Position numbers and translations under genes: made by a program | Assembly (NCBI GenBank): GCA_964655775.1 | Contig: CAZZNQ010000003.1 | Span: 1 to 64,000, forward strand | Source of the DNA: CAZZNQ01 sp964655775 | GTDB lineage: Bacteria > Planctomycetota > Brocadiia > SM23-32 | Length of the DNA stretch: 64,000 nt | Reading direction: 5' to 3' | Notes under the pieces: model-generated | What the model saw: only the letters and a program-made list of their open reading frames with translations | Database searches by the model: none | What the model was told of the DNA's origin: nothing | In this document: in pieces, positions 33,345 to 41,949 of the stretch | How the letters are laid out: the number at the start of each line of letters is the position of its first letter | Numbering within the stretch: position 1 is the first letter of the stretch

Positions 33345-35273
33345 CTACGGGTCGATCCAGATCGGGCTGGCCCAGGCCACTTCGCCGTCGGCCTGCGTGA
33401 CCCGGATGTAGTAGAAGCAGAACGGATTCGGGCAGAATCGGGCCGCCGGCAGGCAGTCGGAGTCCAGTGAGGTCTCGTCGGTCCATTCCACTGTGCAGTC
33501 CAGCCCCGGCGACGCGATGGTGCGCACCACGCGATTGCTGCGGATGATGTCAATGCTCTCTGCGGGGGCCGTGCCGTGGAACTCGATCTTCAGGCGGCGC
33601 TGCTCGCGGAGGTGGTCATGCTTCCTGGCGCTGAGTTCGCACCCCATCGGGTGACCGTTCACGCGGTAGGTAAGCAGCACACGGGGGCCGCTGGTGGCGA
33701 CGGTGCGCCGGTTCCAGAGCGCTTGCCAGACGGCCTCGCGCGTTCTTGCCTCGGCCTCCACGCACAGGAGGCCGTCCGAGTAGGAATCCGGTTCCAGTCC
33801 CACGGGGAACTCCATCCCGGCATGTCCGCGGTGGTCGTCGCCGCCGCCGGTGAACCCCACGCGCCAGCCCATGGCAAGCGCGCGTCGCACGTAGCCTTCG
33901 GATATCGGGTCCTGGGCGCCACGTTCCGGAAGCGGGTTGCCGTCCTCGGCGGAGCATTCGTAGCTGCCGCGCATCTGGTATATCTCCACCAGACGCTCGC
34001 ACACGGGATCGTGGTCCTTCCAGTCGCAGAAGTTCCCGGCATGGGCGGGATGGTGGGGGATGACTATGGCCGTCTCGCCTTCGAGCGCGCGGAACAGCTC
34101 GGAGGGCGTGGCGTACTCGCCGTCGTCGGAGCGATACATCGGCCGGTCGTCGTGGCGGTAGTAGACGTTGCGGTCACCGTCGCCGTTGCGGCGCCACTTA
34201 GCCCACTCGTAGCCGAGCAGGGCGACGAACCGGCCCGCGTCGTCCCATTGCCGGACGGCGCGGCACGTGCGGTGCCAGAAGGCTTCCGGCGTCTCCCACA
34301 GGTGGTCGTGGTCGGCCGTGGCACCGAAGTCCAGCCCCGCTTCGTCGCGCATCTGGCGGAAGTAACGCTCCAGCGTGCCGGTGCCGTCGGACATCTCCGT
34401 GTGACCGTGGATCATGCCCCAGAGCACCTCGCAGCCATCCGCGTCCGGCGTGCAGCGCGTCGGGTTGCTCGTCGCTTCGCGCCCGCTGCGGCTGTCGTGC
34501 ACCACAAACCGGTGCACGCCCTCATCGGGTAGTTGCACGCAGACGCGCACACACGTCGACTCCGGTACCGGCGTGCAGGTGCTCTCCAGCGCCGTGCCGT
34601 CCAGGCTCACCGTCAGGCTGCCCATCCGCCGGCTGGCCGGGTTCCCTCGACGGTCCTCCGGGCGCACCAGGAGAACGACGTCCTCGCCAGGCACGCACTG
34701 TGACGGCGCGTAGACCCTGATGCGGTCGATACCCGAACCCAGCACGTGCATGCGGCAGGCGCCGATCACCCGATCCCAGTTCTCGTGGGTCAATATAGCA
34801 CCGTCGGCGGTTCCCGCGTGCCCGTCGGCATCTCCGCCGGGCCCCTTCATCAGCACGAAGAACTTGTTCGGAATGCTGAAGCGGGGCGCCTCGGCGCCAT
34901 GGCCCAGGCAGGCCGTCAGTTGGCTTCCCTCCGGCAGCCCTTTGCCCGGGACGGATACTTCGAATATCCCGGCCCGGTCGGTCGCGCGCACCGCCAACTC
35001 ACTACCGTCATCGACGCGCACGCTCAGGTAGGCGTCGCCTTCCGGATCTTCGCACTGTAGTCCCGCGAACTCGCCCTTGTTGTTCCTGTGGGAGTGAACC
35101 TGCAGCAGGAGCCCGGCTCCCGGCGGGACCTCCTCGGTCAGGGTGAAGGGCAGCTCCCACGTTCCCGCTTCTCCCCAGGTCGCGTGGGACGGGTTCGCCT
35201 GGGCGATCGGCACGCGGTCGGGCACACGGGCGGGACGTTCCCACGGGGGCATCACTTCGGGCTGGTCGGCCAT
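33345..35273 (-). CDS. DUF3604-type PHP-fold hydrolase-like protein
   Basis: A 642-residue protein. The N-terminal half is beta-rich (an Ig-like or sandwich part). The C-terminal half holds a PHP-type metal-binding layout: MIHGHTEMSDG, ATADHDH, VIPHHPAHAG, and TGGGDDHRG, each bearing likely metal-ligand His/Asp. DUF3604 proteins are associated with polysaccharide- or phosphoester-processing loci, but their reaction is not established. There is no signal peptide. A paralogue lies at 59176-60696. A second ATG at 35285 adds four residues. Confidence 0.78.
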   Translation of the reverse strand: MADQPEVMPPWERPARVPDRVPIAQANPSHATWGEAGTWELPFTLTEEVPPGAGLLLQVHSHRNNKGEFAGLQCEDPEGDAYLSVRVDDGSELAVRATDRAGIFEVSVPGKGLPEGSQLTACLGHGAEAPRFSIPNKFFVLMKGPGGDADGHAGTADGAILTHENWDRVIGACRMHVLGSGIDRIRVYAPSQCVPGEDVVLLVRPEDRRGNPASRRMGSLTVSLDGTALESTCTPVPESTCVRVCVQLPDEGVHRFVVHDSRSGREATSNPTRCTPDADGCEVLWGMIHGHTEMSDGTGTLERYFRQMRDEAGLDFGATADHDHLWETPEAFWHRTCRAVRQWDDAGRFVALLGYEWAKWRRNGDGDRNVYYRHDDRPMYRSDDGEYATPSELFRALEGETAIVIPHHPAHAGNFCDWKDHDPVCERLVEIYQMRGSYECSAEDGNPLPERGAQDPISEGYVRRALAMGWRVGFTGGGDDHRGHAGMEFPVGLEPDSYSDGLLCVEAEARTREAVWQALWNRRTVATSGPRVLLTYRVNGHPMGCELSARKHDHLREQRRLKIEFHGTAPAESIDIIRSNRVVRTIASPGLDCTVEWTDETSLDSDCLPAARFCPNPFCFYYIRVTQADGEVAWASPIWIDP

Positions 35274-35313
35274 GGCGTTCTCCATCAGGCTGAGCCGGGA
35301 TACGGGCGGCGCC

Positions 35314-35343
35314 TTGACTCGGGCCGTCTTCGGCCATTATAAC
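35314..35343 (+). promoter_or_regulatory. Promoter of the UroD-family gene
   Basis: TTGACT (35314-35319), 18-base spacer, TATAAC (35338-35343), ending 49 bases before the gene start. Confidence 0.6.
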
Positions 35344-35392
35344 GCCCCGGCACGTCGATCCAACGTCCCAGATCACGCACGGCGAGAGTCGA

Positions 35393-36391
35393 ATGAAGAA
35401 CGTTGAGCGATTCCAGGCAGCTATGTCGTTCCAGCCCGTCGACCGCCTGCCCGTCATCGAGTGGGCGCCCTGGTGGGATAAGACCTTGGATCGGTGGTAC
35501 AGTGAGGGCCTGCCGCGCGACATGGAGGACCGTGGCGAGATACGCAACTACCTGGGTCTGGACTGCCACCGCCAGGCGTGGATCCGACCTCGCTGGCACG
35601 ACCTGCCCAAGCCGGAGGAACCGCACGGGGCCCTGGTCTGCGACCTGGATCATTACATGGAACTGCGCGAGTTCCTCTACCCCGACCCGCCGTTCGAGGC
35701 CGAGCAGTACCGGTCCTGGGCCGAAGCCCACGACCGCGGCGACATGGTCGTGTGGCTGACCATGGAGGGCTTCTTCTGGTATCCGCGCTGCCTGCTCGGA
35801 ATCGAGCGGCATCTCTACGCGTTCTACGACGAGCCGGAGCTGATGGACCTGATGAACCAGGACCTGTTCGAGTACAACATTCGCGTAGTGGAGCATATGT
35901 GCCGCGTCTGTCCGGTCGACTTCATGACGTTCGCGGAGGACATGTCCTACAACCACGGACCCATGCTGTCGAAGGACCTGTTCGACCGGTTCATCGCGCC
36001 CCACTACCGCCGGATTGCGCCGGTGCTGAAGGAACACGGCATTCTGTTCATGATCGATTCGGACGGCGACGTCACCGAGATGATACCGTGGCTGGAGGAG
36101 GCCGGCGTCGAGGGCCTGCTGCCGCTGGAGCGGATGGCGGGCGTGGACGTGGCGGAGATACGGCGTCGGCATCCGCGCTTCCGCATGATCGGCGGCTTCG
36201 ACAAGACGGTGATGAAGCTGGGCGAAGATGCCATCCGGGCCGAGTTTGAGCGGCTGCTGCCGACGATGCGCACAGGGGGCTTCATTCCGTCGGTCGACCA
36301 TCAAACCCCGCCGGACGTGAGCCTGGAGCGCTACCGCGAATACGTGCCGCTCCTCCGCGAGTACTGCGAGAAGGCGGCCGGGTGTGCCTGA
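35393..36391 (+). CDS. Uroporphyrinogen decarboxylase-family protein (methyltransferase-like group)
   Basis: A 332-residue barrel protein of the UroD superfamily, recognised by VERFQAAMSFQPVDRLPVIE, the middle MIDSDGDVTEMIPW and the C-terminal GGFIPSVDHQTPPDVS. It is unlike HemE in the loops that hold the porphyrin Asp, so it more likely belongs to the large UroD-like group that includes corrinoid methyltransferases and other C1-transfer enzymes. No methyltransferase partner or corrinoid protein is adjacent, so the substrate is unknown. It stands alone behind its own promoter. Confidence 0.85.
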   Translation: MKNVERFQAAMSFQPVDRLPVIEWAPWWDKTLDRWYSEGLPRDMEDRGEIRNYLGLDCHRQAWIRPRWHDLPKPEEPHGALVCDLDHYMELREFLYPDPPFEAEQYRSWAEAHDRGDMVVWLTMEGFFWYPRCLLGIERHLYAFYDEPELMDLMNQDLFEYNIRVVEHMCRVCPVDFMTFAEDMSYNHGPMLSKDLFDRFIAPHYRRIAPVLKEHGILFMIDSDGDVTEMIPWLEEAGVEGLLPLERMAGVDVAEIRRRHPRFRMIGGFDKTVMKLGEDAIRAEFERLLPTMRTGGFIPSVDHQTPPDVSLERYREYVPLLREYCEKAAGCA

Positions 36392-36413
36392 TCCAGGCGA
36401 CTCTGCGCCAGTG

Positions 36414-36980
36414 TCATAACCCTGGGGCGGAGCCCGTAGCGCGCGGAGCGTCGGCGAGGTCTATCCAGTAGCGCTGTGTCGTTACGTCGAGTCCCTCGAT
36501 CCGGACCTCGTCCTCCAGCACCCCGCCGTTCTTGGCGATCACCCGCGCGGAAGCGATGTTGCCCTTGTCGCAGGTCACAAGCGCCCTGCTCAGCCCTATG
36601 GCGCGTGCTCTGTCGAGGACCATGCCGAGCATACGGGTGCCGTGCCCCTTGCCCCGCTCGGAGGGGCGCACGTCGTAGCCGACGTGGCCGCCGCGTCGGA
36701 GGAGCGTCTCGGTCAGACGGTGCCGGAGCCGCGCCGTGCCGAGGATGCGGTTCCCGCGCACCAGCCAGAACCTCTCCATCCGCACTTTGCCTGCGCCCGG
36801 ATCCGGTTCGGCGGCCTCCCTGGCCCACTGCGCCATCAGGGCCGCGAAGTCCCGCCGGGCGGGTTCGGCCTGCCCGTGCACTACACGTTCACCGGCGTCC
36901 CGGAACTCCTCGCAGTAGGCGATAAACTCGTCCCGAAGGGCCTCCGTGGGGGCGATCAGCCGCAGGTCGGTGGACTCCAT
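36414..36980 (-). CDS. GNAT-family N-acetyltransferase
   Basis: A 188-residue acetyl-CoA-dependent acetyltransferase. The CoA-binding motif A is VRPSERGKGHGTRML, and the C-terminal NIASARVIAKNGG matches motif B. It is like YkkB-type enzymes that acetylate small molecules or antibiotics; the substrate is not visible. The ATG at 36980 lies within a reasonable distance of GGGGGAGG. A longer upstream frame that would overlap the glycosidase gene is rejected. Confidence 0.87.
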   Translation of the reverse strand: MESTDLRLIAPTEALRDEFIAYCEEFRDAGERVVHGQAEPARRDFAALMAQWAREAAEPDPGAGKVRMERFWLVRGNRILGTARLRHRLTETLLRRGGHVGYDVRPSERGKGHGTRMLGMVLDRARAIGLSRALVTCDKGNIASARVIAKNGGVLEDEVRIEGLDVTTQRYWIDLADAPRATGSAPGL

Positions 36981-37003
36981 GACTGTATCCTCCCCCGACG
37001 AGA

Positions 37004-38344
37004 TCACTCCGCGGCGAGCGCGGCGCGCACCTCGGGCTCCGACTTCGGCAGCACGTAGACCGGGCATTCGCCCAGTTCCAGCGTCAGCCGGCCTTCGCGC
37101 AGGTCGATCTTGCTCGTCTCGCCCAGGTAGTCGACCGTCGTCGCCGCGTCGTGCGACCAGTCAAACGAACGGGTCACCGTGCCCTCTCCCGTGTTCCAAG
37201 CCATCAGCACCGGCTCGCCGTCCGGACCGCGGAAGGTGTAGGCATACACGCCGTCTGCCTCCTCGCTCAGCACCTCCACGTTCTTACGCGGATCGGGAAT
37301 CAGGCGGATCATCACGCGAGTCGCTTCGGCCTGCGGGCGCCATTCGCCGGGAGCGGTGAAGAAGCCGAAGGTGCGCCGGGACTGATCCGGCCCGTAGATG
37401 ATGTCCTCGATGAACATGATCTGCACCTGCTCCACGTCGTGGGCGCCGCTGACGGCGAACAGACGGATGAGGAACGCGGCCTGCTGCTGTTCGTCGCGCA
37501 CCTGCTGATTGCGCGGGTAGACAGTCGGGAAGCCGACCTCGGTGAACCAGATCGGCTTGCCCTCGGCTCCCTGCTCGCGCGCAAGATTGCGCAGCATGCG
37601 CACGCCCTCGATCACGCCGCCGGGCTCCGGTCCGAGCGGGCGCGTGTAGGGGTGCGTGCCGTAGACGTCGAAGCTGTCCACTCCGGCCATCTCTGTGACC
37701 TCGCGGATGAAGCGCAGCCATCCGAAGTAATTGAGTCTCTGCCAGACCGTCTCCGGCGGCGGACTGCTGTCGGGCGTGCCGCCGGCCGTGTTGAAGGCAA
37801 CGATCTTCGCCCCCGGGTCGGCCGCGCGGATCTCCTCGGCGGCCACCTTCAGCAGCTCCGCGTACATCTTGGCCCGCGTCATGCCCTCGGGTGGGGTGAG
37901 GAACTCGATGTTCGGCTCGTTCCATATCTCCCAGTATCGGATGGGCAGCGGGGCGACATCGGCGTTCTCCTGCCAGAGTGACCCACCCGGACCGTAGCGT
38001 TCCACGTTTCCGCGCACCACCTCGCGCCAGAGGGGCAGCGCCTCCGAGAGCGGCATCGTGCGGCCGTGTCCCATCCCTCGGATGGAGAGCGCGGGCGCGA
38101 TGTGAATGCCGTTCTTGGCGGCCAGCAGGGCCGCTTCGTCTGCGCTGTCGCCGGACCATCCGCCCAGCCGCAGCCAGCGGATGCCGCTGTTGTGCACGTC
38201 GTCGGCGTAGCGCACGTAGCCGCCCGCCCACGCGTACAGCCCGTACAGGTCGGGCCGCGCCGGCTCTGGTTCGGCGGCGAAAACGTTGCTCGCGAGGACA
38301 AACACCAGGCCGGCTGACAGCAGACTGCAGAGGGTTCCGTTCAT
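37004..38344 (-). CDS. Secreted clan GH-A glycoside hydrolase
   Basis: A 446-residue exported retaining glycosidase. It has a signal peptide (SLLSAGLVFVLASNVFA), a TIM barrel with acid/base Glu143 in EIWNEPN and nucleophile Glu269 in WFTEVGF, and a C-terminal strand-rich domain (about 350-446). The NEP motif and layout place it near GH39/GH5-type families, but the exact family is not fixed. A paralogue lies at 39183-40565, with phosphoglycolate phosphatase between them. Confidence 0.82.
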   Translation of the reverse strand: MNGTLCSLLSAGLVFVLASNVFAAEPEPARPDLYGLYAWAGGYVRYADDVHNSGIRWLRLGGWSGDSADEAALLAAKNGIHIAPALSIRGMGHGRTMPLSEALPLWREVVRGNVERYGPGGSLWQENADVAPLPIRYWEIWNEPNIEFLTPPEGMTRAKMYAELLKVAAEEIRAADPGAKIVAFNTAGGTPDSSPPPETVWQRLNYFGWLRFIREVTEMAGVDSFDVYGTHPYTRPLGPEPGGVIEGVRMLRNLAREQGAEGKPIWFTEVGFPTVYPRNQQVRDEQQQAAFLIRLFAVSGAHDVEQVQIMFIEDIIYGPDQSRRTFGFFTAPGEWRPQAEATRVMIRLIPDPRKNVEVLSEEADGVYAYTFRGPDGEPVLMAWNTGEGTVTRSFDWSHDAATTVDYLGETSKIDLREGRLTLELGECPVYVLPKSEPEVRAALAAE

Positions 38345-38448
38345 CTACTTGCTCCAATGCCAAGGGGAATTCACTCCCAGTAACAGCGAGGAAGAGCGTA
38401 CTGCACCGTGCCGGCTCCTGCAAGCGTTCGGCCCAAGCACGGCAGTCT

Positions 38449-38477
38449 GTGACAGGCCGGGCCGGGTGCCCTACAAT
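38449..38477 (+). promoter_or_regulatory. Promoter of the gph gene
   Basis: GTGACA (38449-38454), 17-base spacer, TACAAT (38472-38477), 42 bases before the gph GTG start. The -10 box is a five-of-six match and spacing is ideal. Confidence 0.6.
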
Positions 38478-38519
38478 GGAGATGCCGCCCCATGTCATTT
38501 CAGTCCCATGGAGGACGCT

Positions 38520-39173
38520 GTGCCGAGATACAGAGCCGTGCTCTTTGACCTGGACGGAACGCTGCTGGACACGCTGGAGGACCTGGCCGATTCCTACAAC
38601 GCCGCCCTGGAGCAGTGCGGTTTCCCGTCGCGACCGCTGCAGAACTACCGCTACTACGTCGGCGACGGAGTGGAGAACGCCGTCCGCCGTGCGCTCCCGG
38701 CCGGCGCCGCCGATCCGGAGACGGTTGAGCGGGTGGCCACACTGGCGCGCGAGGAATACCGCAAGCGCTGGGACGAGAAGACGCGCCCCTACGACGGTGT
38801 GCCCGAGATGCTGCGCGGTCTGGCCGACCGAGGTCTGAAGCTGGCCGTGCTGAGCAACAAGGACCACGCGTTCACCGAGCAGTGCGTGGACGGACTGCTG
38901 GGGGAGTGGGACTTCGACTGCGTGCTGGGTGTCGGCAACGGCGTGCCCATCAAGCCGGATCCGACCGGAGCGCGGATGGTGATGGAAGCGCTGTGCGTTC
39001 CGGCGGAGGACTTCCTCTACCTGGGCGATACCGCCACGGACATGCGTACGGCCGTTGCGGCGGGCATGTGTCCGGTGGGTGCCCTGTGGGGATTCCGCGA
39101 CGCCGAGGAACTCCGCAACGCCGGCGCCAAGCATCTAATCAGCGATCCCCGCGACCTGCTGGGGCTGCTCTAG
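38520..39173 (+). CDS. gph: HAD-family phosphatase, phosphoglycolate phosphatase-like
   Basis: A 217-residue HAD hydrolase with the nucleophile motif FDLDGTLLDT, motif II SNKDH, motif III Lys in KPDP, and motif IV GDTATDM. It most likely removes phosphate from 2-phosphoglycolate; other small phosphate esters are possible. The GTG at 38520 is preceded by GGAGG at five bases; an ATG four codons upstream has no such site. It ends nine bases before the convergent second glycosidase gene. Confidence 0.85.
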   Translation: MPRYRAVLFDLDGTLLDTLEDLADSYNAALEQCGFPSRPLQNYRYYVGDGVENAVRRALPAGAADPETVERVATLAREEYRKRWDEKTRPYDGVPEMLRGLADRGLKLAVLSNKDHAFTEQCVDGLLGEWDFDCVLGVGNGVPIKPDPTGARMVMEALCVPAEDFLYLGDTATDMRTAVAAGMCPVGALWGFRDAEELRNAGAKHLISDPRDLLGLL

Positions 39174-39182
39174 GCGACGGCC

Positions 39183-40565
39183 TCACTGCGCCTGGACGTA
39201 GACGGGGCAGGGGCCGATCTCGACGCGCGCCTTGCCGCCGGTGACCTGCACCCGGGTTCCCTCGCCCAGCATGTCCACCACCATGCAGGCGTTGCCGGCC
39301 ATCGGTATCTCGACGACTTTCGGTCCGGCTACGTTCCACGCCATAACCACCGGCGCTCCGTTGGCCCCTTCGATTCTGTAGGCGAAGTAGCCGTCCTCGC
39401 CGTCGCTGATCGCCTCCAGCAGAACCGGCTCCGGCAGCACGCGCATCATCGTGTTGATAGCGGCGGCAGACGCCCGCCAGGTGCCGTCGCGGTTGAAGAC
39501 GCCGGTGTTCGTGTTGTCGGTGTCGGCGGCGAACATGATGTGGCAGCGCTGCACGCCGCGTCGGAGCGTCATCGCGTACTGGCGGCAGATGTAGGCGCCC
39601 TGCAGCAAGGCCGAGACCGTGCTCCGACGTCCGCTCAGGTCGTAGGTGCCGCCTTCCTCCCGGGAGATGGACCAACCGACCTCAGTGTACCAGATGGGCT
39701 TGTCGATGCCGTACTGCTCCATGATCTCCCGGATCTCTGCCACGCTCTGCGCCGTGCCGTAGCCGCCCCAGCTTCGGATGGACCACGACTCCGGCGGCGT
39801 CGAGATGTAGGGGTGCGTGGAGAGGATGTCGTAGCTTTGCGCGATCTCCGGGTTGAGTTCATGCACGTGGCGGATGAAGCGCACGTCGCCGTGGCTGGAG
39901 CCGCCTGCGCCGAACCCCACGACCTTCACGTCCGGCCACTGCGCTTTCACGGCCTTGTAGGCAGCCGGCAACACCTTGGCGTAGAGCGCCTCGCGCTCGG
40001 CCTCCACCTCCTGGCGGGGGCGGCTGTCGTCGTCGGGGATCATGTACTGGAAGTTCGGCTCGTTCCAGATTTCAACGTGCCGGATCGGATTGTGCGGCAG
40101 GTCGGCGTTGTCCTTGAAGAAACTGCCGTTCGGCCCGTAGAGGGCCAGATAGGCGCGGACGCCGTCCACGTAGTCGGCGATGAACGCCTCGTCGCTCTCG
40201 TAGTCGGGCCGCCGCTTCGAGTCGCCGTGCACGCGCAGGCCCAGCGTCTGCATCACCTCCACGCCGTCGCGAGCGATCAGCGCCATCGTCTCGTCGTTCA
40301 TCGGACCGGCCACGCGGAAGGACGGCCAGCCGACGTCCCGCATGCCGTCGTGATAGGTGCGATACTCTCCGGCCCAGGTGTACAGACCGTAGACCATGCG
40401 GCCGGGCTCGCGCTTCCCCTGCAGCGTCTCGAACGCCGGCAGGGGGGCGTCGTAGAGCTTCCACTCGCCCGGTATCGTCGTCGGCTGCTCCAGCGCGAAA
40501 GCCGTCGCGCTCGCGCAGATCGCCGCCAGCACCACCAGTCCCATCCACCTCTTCCCACGCGACAT
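39183..40565 (-). CDS. Secreted clan GH-A glycoside hydrolase (paralogue)
   Basis: A 460-residue exported glycosidase similar to the 37004-38344 product. It has a signal peptide (GLVVLAAICASATAFA), acid/base Glu169 in EIWNEPN, nucleophile Glu295 in WYTEVGW, and a C-terminal beta domain of which VEIGPCPVYV matches the paralogue's tail (GECPVYV). They probably arose by duplication and handle related polysaccharides. A longer start at 40643 adds 26 non-signal residues and is rejected. Confidence 0.82.
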   Translation of the reverse strand: MSRGKRWMGLVVLAAICASATAFALEQPTTIPGEWKLYDAPLPAFETLQGKREPGRMVYGLYTWAGEYRTYHDGMRDVGWPSFRVAGPMNDETMALIARDGVEVMQTLGLRVHGDSKRRPDYESDEAFIADYVDGVRAYLALYGPNGSFFKDNADLPHNPIRHVEIWNEPNFQYMIPDDDSRPRQEVEAEREALYAKVLPAAYKAVKAQWPDVKVVGFGAGGSSHGDVRFIRHVHELNPEIAQSYDILSTHPYISTPPESWSIRSWGGYGTAQSVAEIREIMEQYGIDKPIWYTEVGWSISREEGGTYDLSGRRSTVSALLQGAYICRQYAMTLRRGVQRCHIMFAADTDNTNTGVFNRDGTWRASAAAINTMMRVLPEPVLLEAISDGEDGYFAYRIEGANGAPVVMAWNVAGPKVVEIPMAGNACMVVDMLGEGTRVQVTGGKARVEIGPCPVYVQAQ

Positions 40566-40665
40566 CCTTCGCCCTCCGGTTCTCGGTCCTGTATTATGTT
40601 CGGAACTCGTCTCCAGCCTATGCGGCGCGAACCGACGTATCAAGGGCCGGGCGAGAGCGGCCGCA

Positions 40666-41388
40666 TCATTCTTCGCCCCGCAGATCTTTCACGTCCCGCC
40701 AGAAGACGACGGCCGCCGCTATTGCCAGGCCCAGCATCACGAGCGACGTCACGCAGAAAACGATCAGCAGCCCCCACGGCACGCGGCTGCTTTCCAACGT
40801 CTGCGCGACCACGTTCATACCGCTGACGACGAACACGGCCGACGGCAGCATGCACAGCCACGACCAGAACACGTAGACGCCGAACGGGATGGCCGTCAGC
40901 CCGTAGGCGTAGTTCTGCACGTTGAACGGCACGGCGGGGATCAGGCGCGTCAGGGCGACGACAAGCGCGCCGCGCCGGGCCATCAGCGCGTCCAGGCGGC
41001 GGTAGTGAGCGTTCCCCGCCAGGCGTTCGGCCACGGCGTCCCGGGCGCCGTATCGTGCAATCAGGCATGCGACCGCCGCGCCGATAGTCTTCCCGACGCT
41101 GACGCAGACGATCCCGGGCACCGGGCCGAACAACGCGCCGGCGGATGCGCTCAGCGCGGAGCCCGGGATAAGGGCCACGGCCGCGCCGGCGCGGAGCAGG
41201 ATGAAGACGCCCGGTCCGGCCGCTCCCAGTCCGGCGATCCAACCGCGCAGACCGGCAAGCCTCCGGCCGACGTCGAGATGCCACATCAGCAGCGGCACAA
41301 GCACCAGCGCCGCGAGGAGGGCGATCAGCCGCGCGTTCCATCCCGCCGGTGTCGCGCCGTTTCCCCCGTTGGCCCTCGCATCGCCCAT
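40666..41388 (-). CDS. TVP38/TMEM64-family (VTT domain) membrane protein
   Basis: A 240-residue inner-membrane protein with about six hydrophobic spans and the VTT-domain core: FILLRAGAAVALIPGSALS, LFGPVPGIVCVSVGKTIGA and RLIPAVPFNVQNYAYG. DedA/TVP38 relatives are thought to flip or transport lipids or export small molecules. The function here is unknown. The N-terminal 20 residues are hydrophilic. Its upstream gene diverges. Confidence 0.85.
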   Translation of the reverse strand: MGDARANGGNGATPAGWNARLIALLAALVLVPLLMWHLDVGRRLAGLRGWIAGLGAAGPGVFILLRAGAAVALIPGSALSASAGALFGPVPGIVCVSVGKTIGAAVACLIARYGARDAVAERLAGNAHYRRLDALMARRGALVVALTRLIPAVPFNVQNYAYGLTAIPFGVYVFWSWLCMLPSAVFVVSGMNVVAQTLESSRVPWGLLIVFCVTSLVMLGLAIAAAVVFWRDVKDLRGEE

Positions 41389-41592
41389 CCAGCCGTTCCT
41401 TCCCGCGCACAGTTGAGTCGGTCGAGCGGCAGCTTAGGCATGCGCGCGGGCGGTGTCAAGCCCGGTGTGCGACGGGCACGATGGACTCCGCCGCACCGTT
41501 TCGGAGGAGACGGTCGTCCAACTGCGTTATCATATCCAGAGGCGGCCGGGCCGGTTGCCCGGCCGGCCGGAACTCAGGAAGGGGGCAGAAGT

Positions 41593-41901
41593 ATGGAACC
41601 GCATGGGAACAGACGCAGCAGGTGGCGCTTGGATGACGGCGGTCAGCGCGAGCGCCGGACCACCATTGCAGGCCGCCGTGGCGGCATCGGGGTGCAGCTC
41701 TGGATAGCATTCGCCGTCGTGGTCGCCTTGATCGTCGGGTTGATCCTGTTGATCGACCGGTCCGAGCCGGACATCCCACAGGGAGAGCTCCGGCCCGAGC
41801 CAGGCGTGGTCGAGCAGACGCCGCCCCCGCCGGAGCGGCCGGCCGGCGTCCCACCGGGGACGCAACAGGCACCGGTTCCGCAGCAGCCCGGCAATCAATA
41901 A
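41593..41901 (+). CDS. Small single-span membrane protein with Pro-rich tail
   Basis: A 102-residue protein with a basic N-terminus, one span (LWIAFAVVVALIVGLILLI) and an outer tail of about 40 residues rich in Pro, Glu and Gln. The ribosome site AGGAAGGGG precedes the ATG. It starts 48 bases before the next membrane-anchored protein. No family recognised; it may act with that protein in the envelope. Confidence 0.6.
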   Translation: MEPHGNRRSRWRLDDGGQRERRTTIAGRRGGIGVQLWIAFAVVVALIVGLILLIDRSEPDIPQGELRPEPGVVEQTPPPPERPAGVPPGTQQAPVPQQPGNQ

Positions 41902-41949
41902 CGTGGCTTACCGGCCATGTGCTACGAGTCTGGGGAGAGGGGATGGGTC

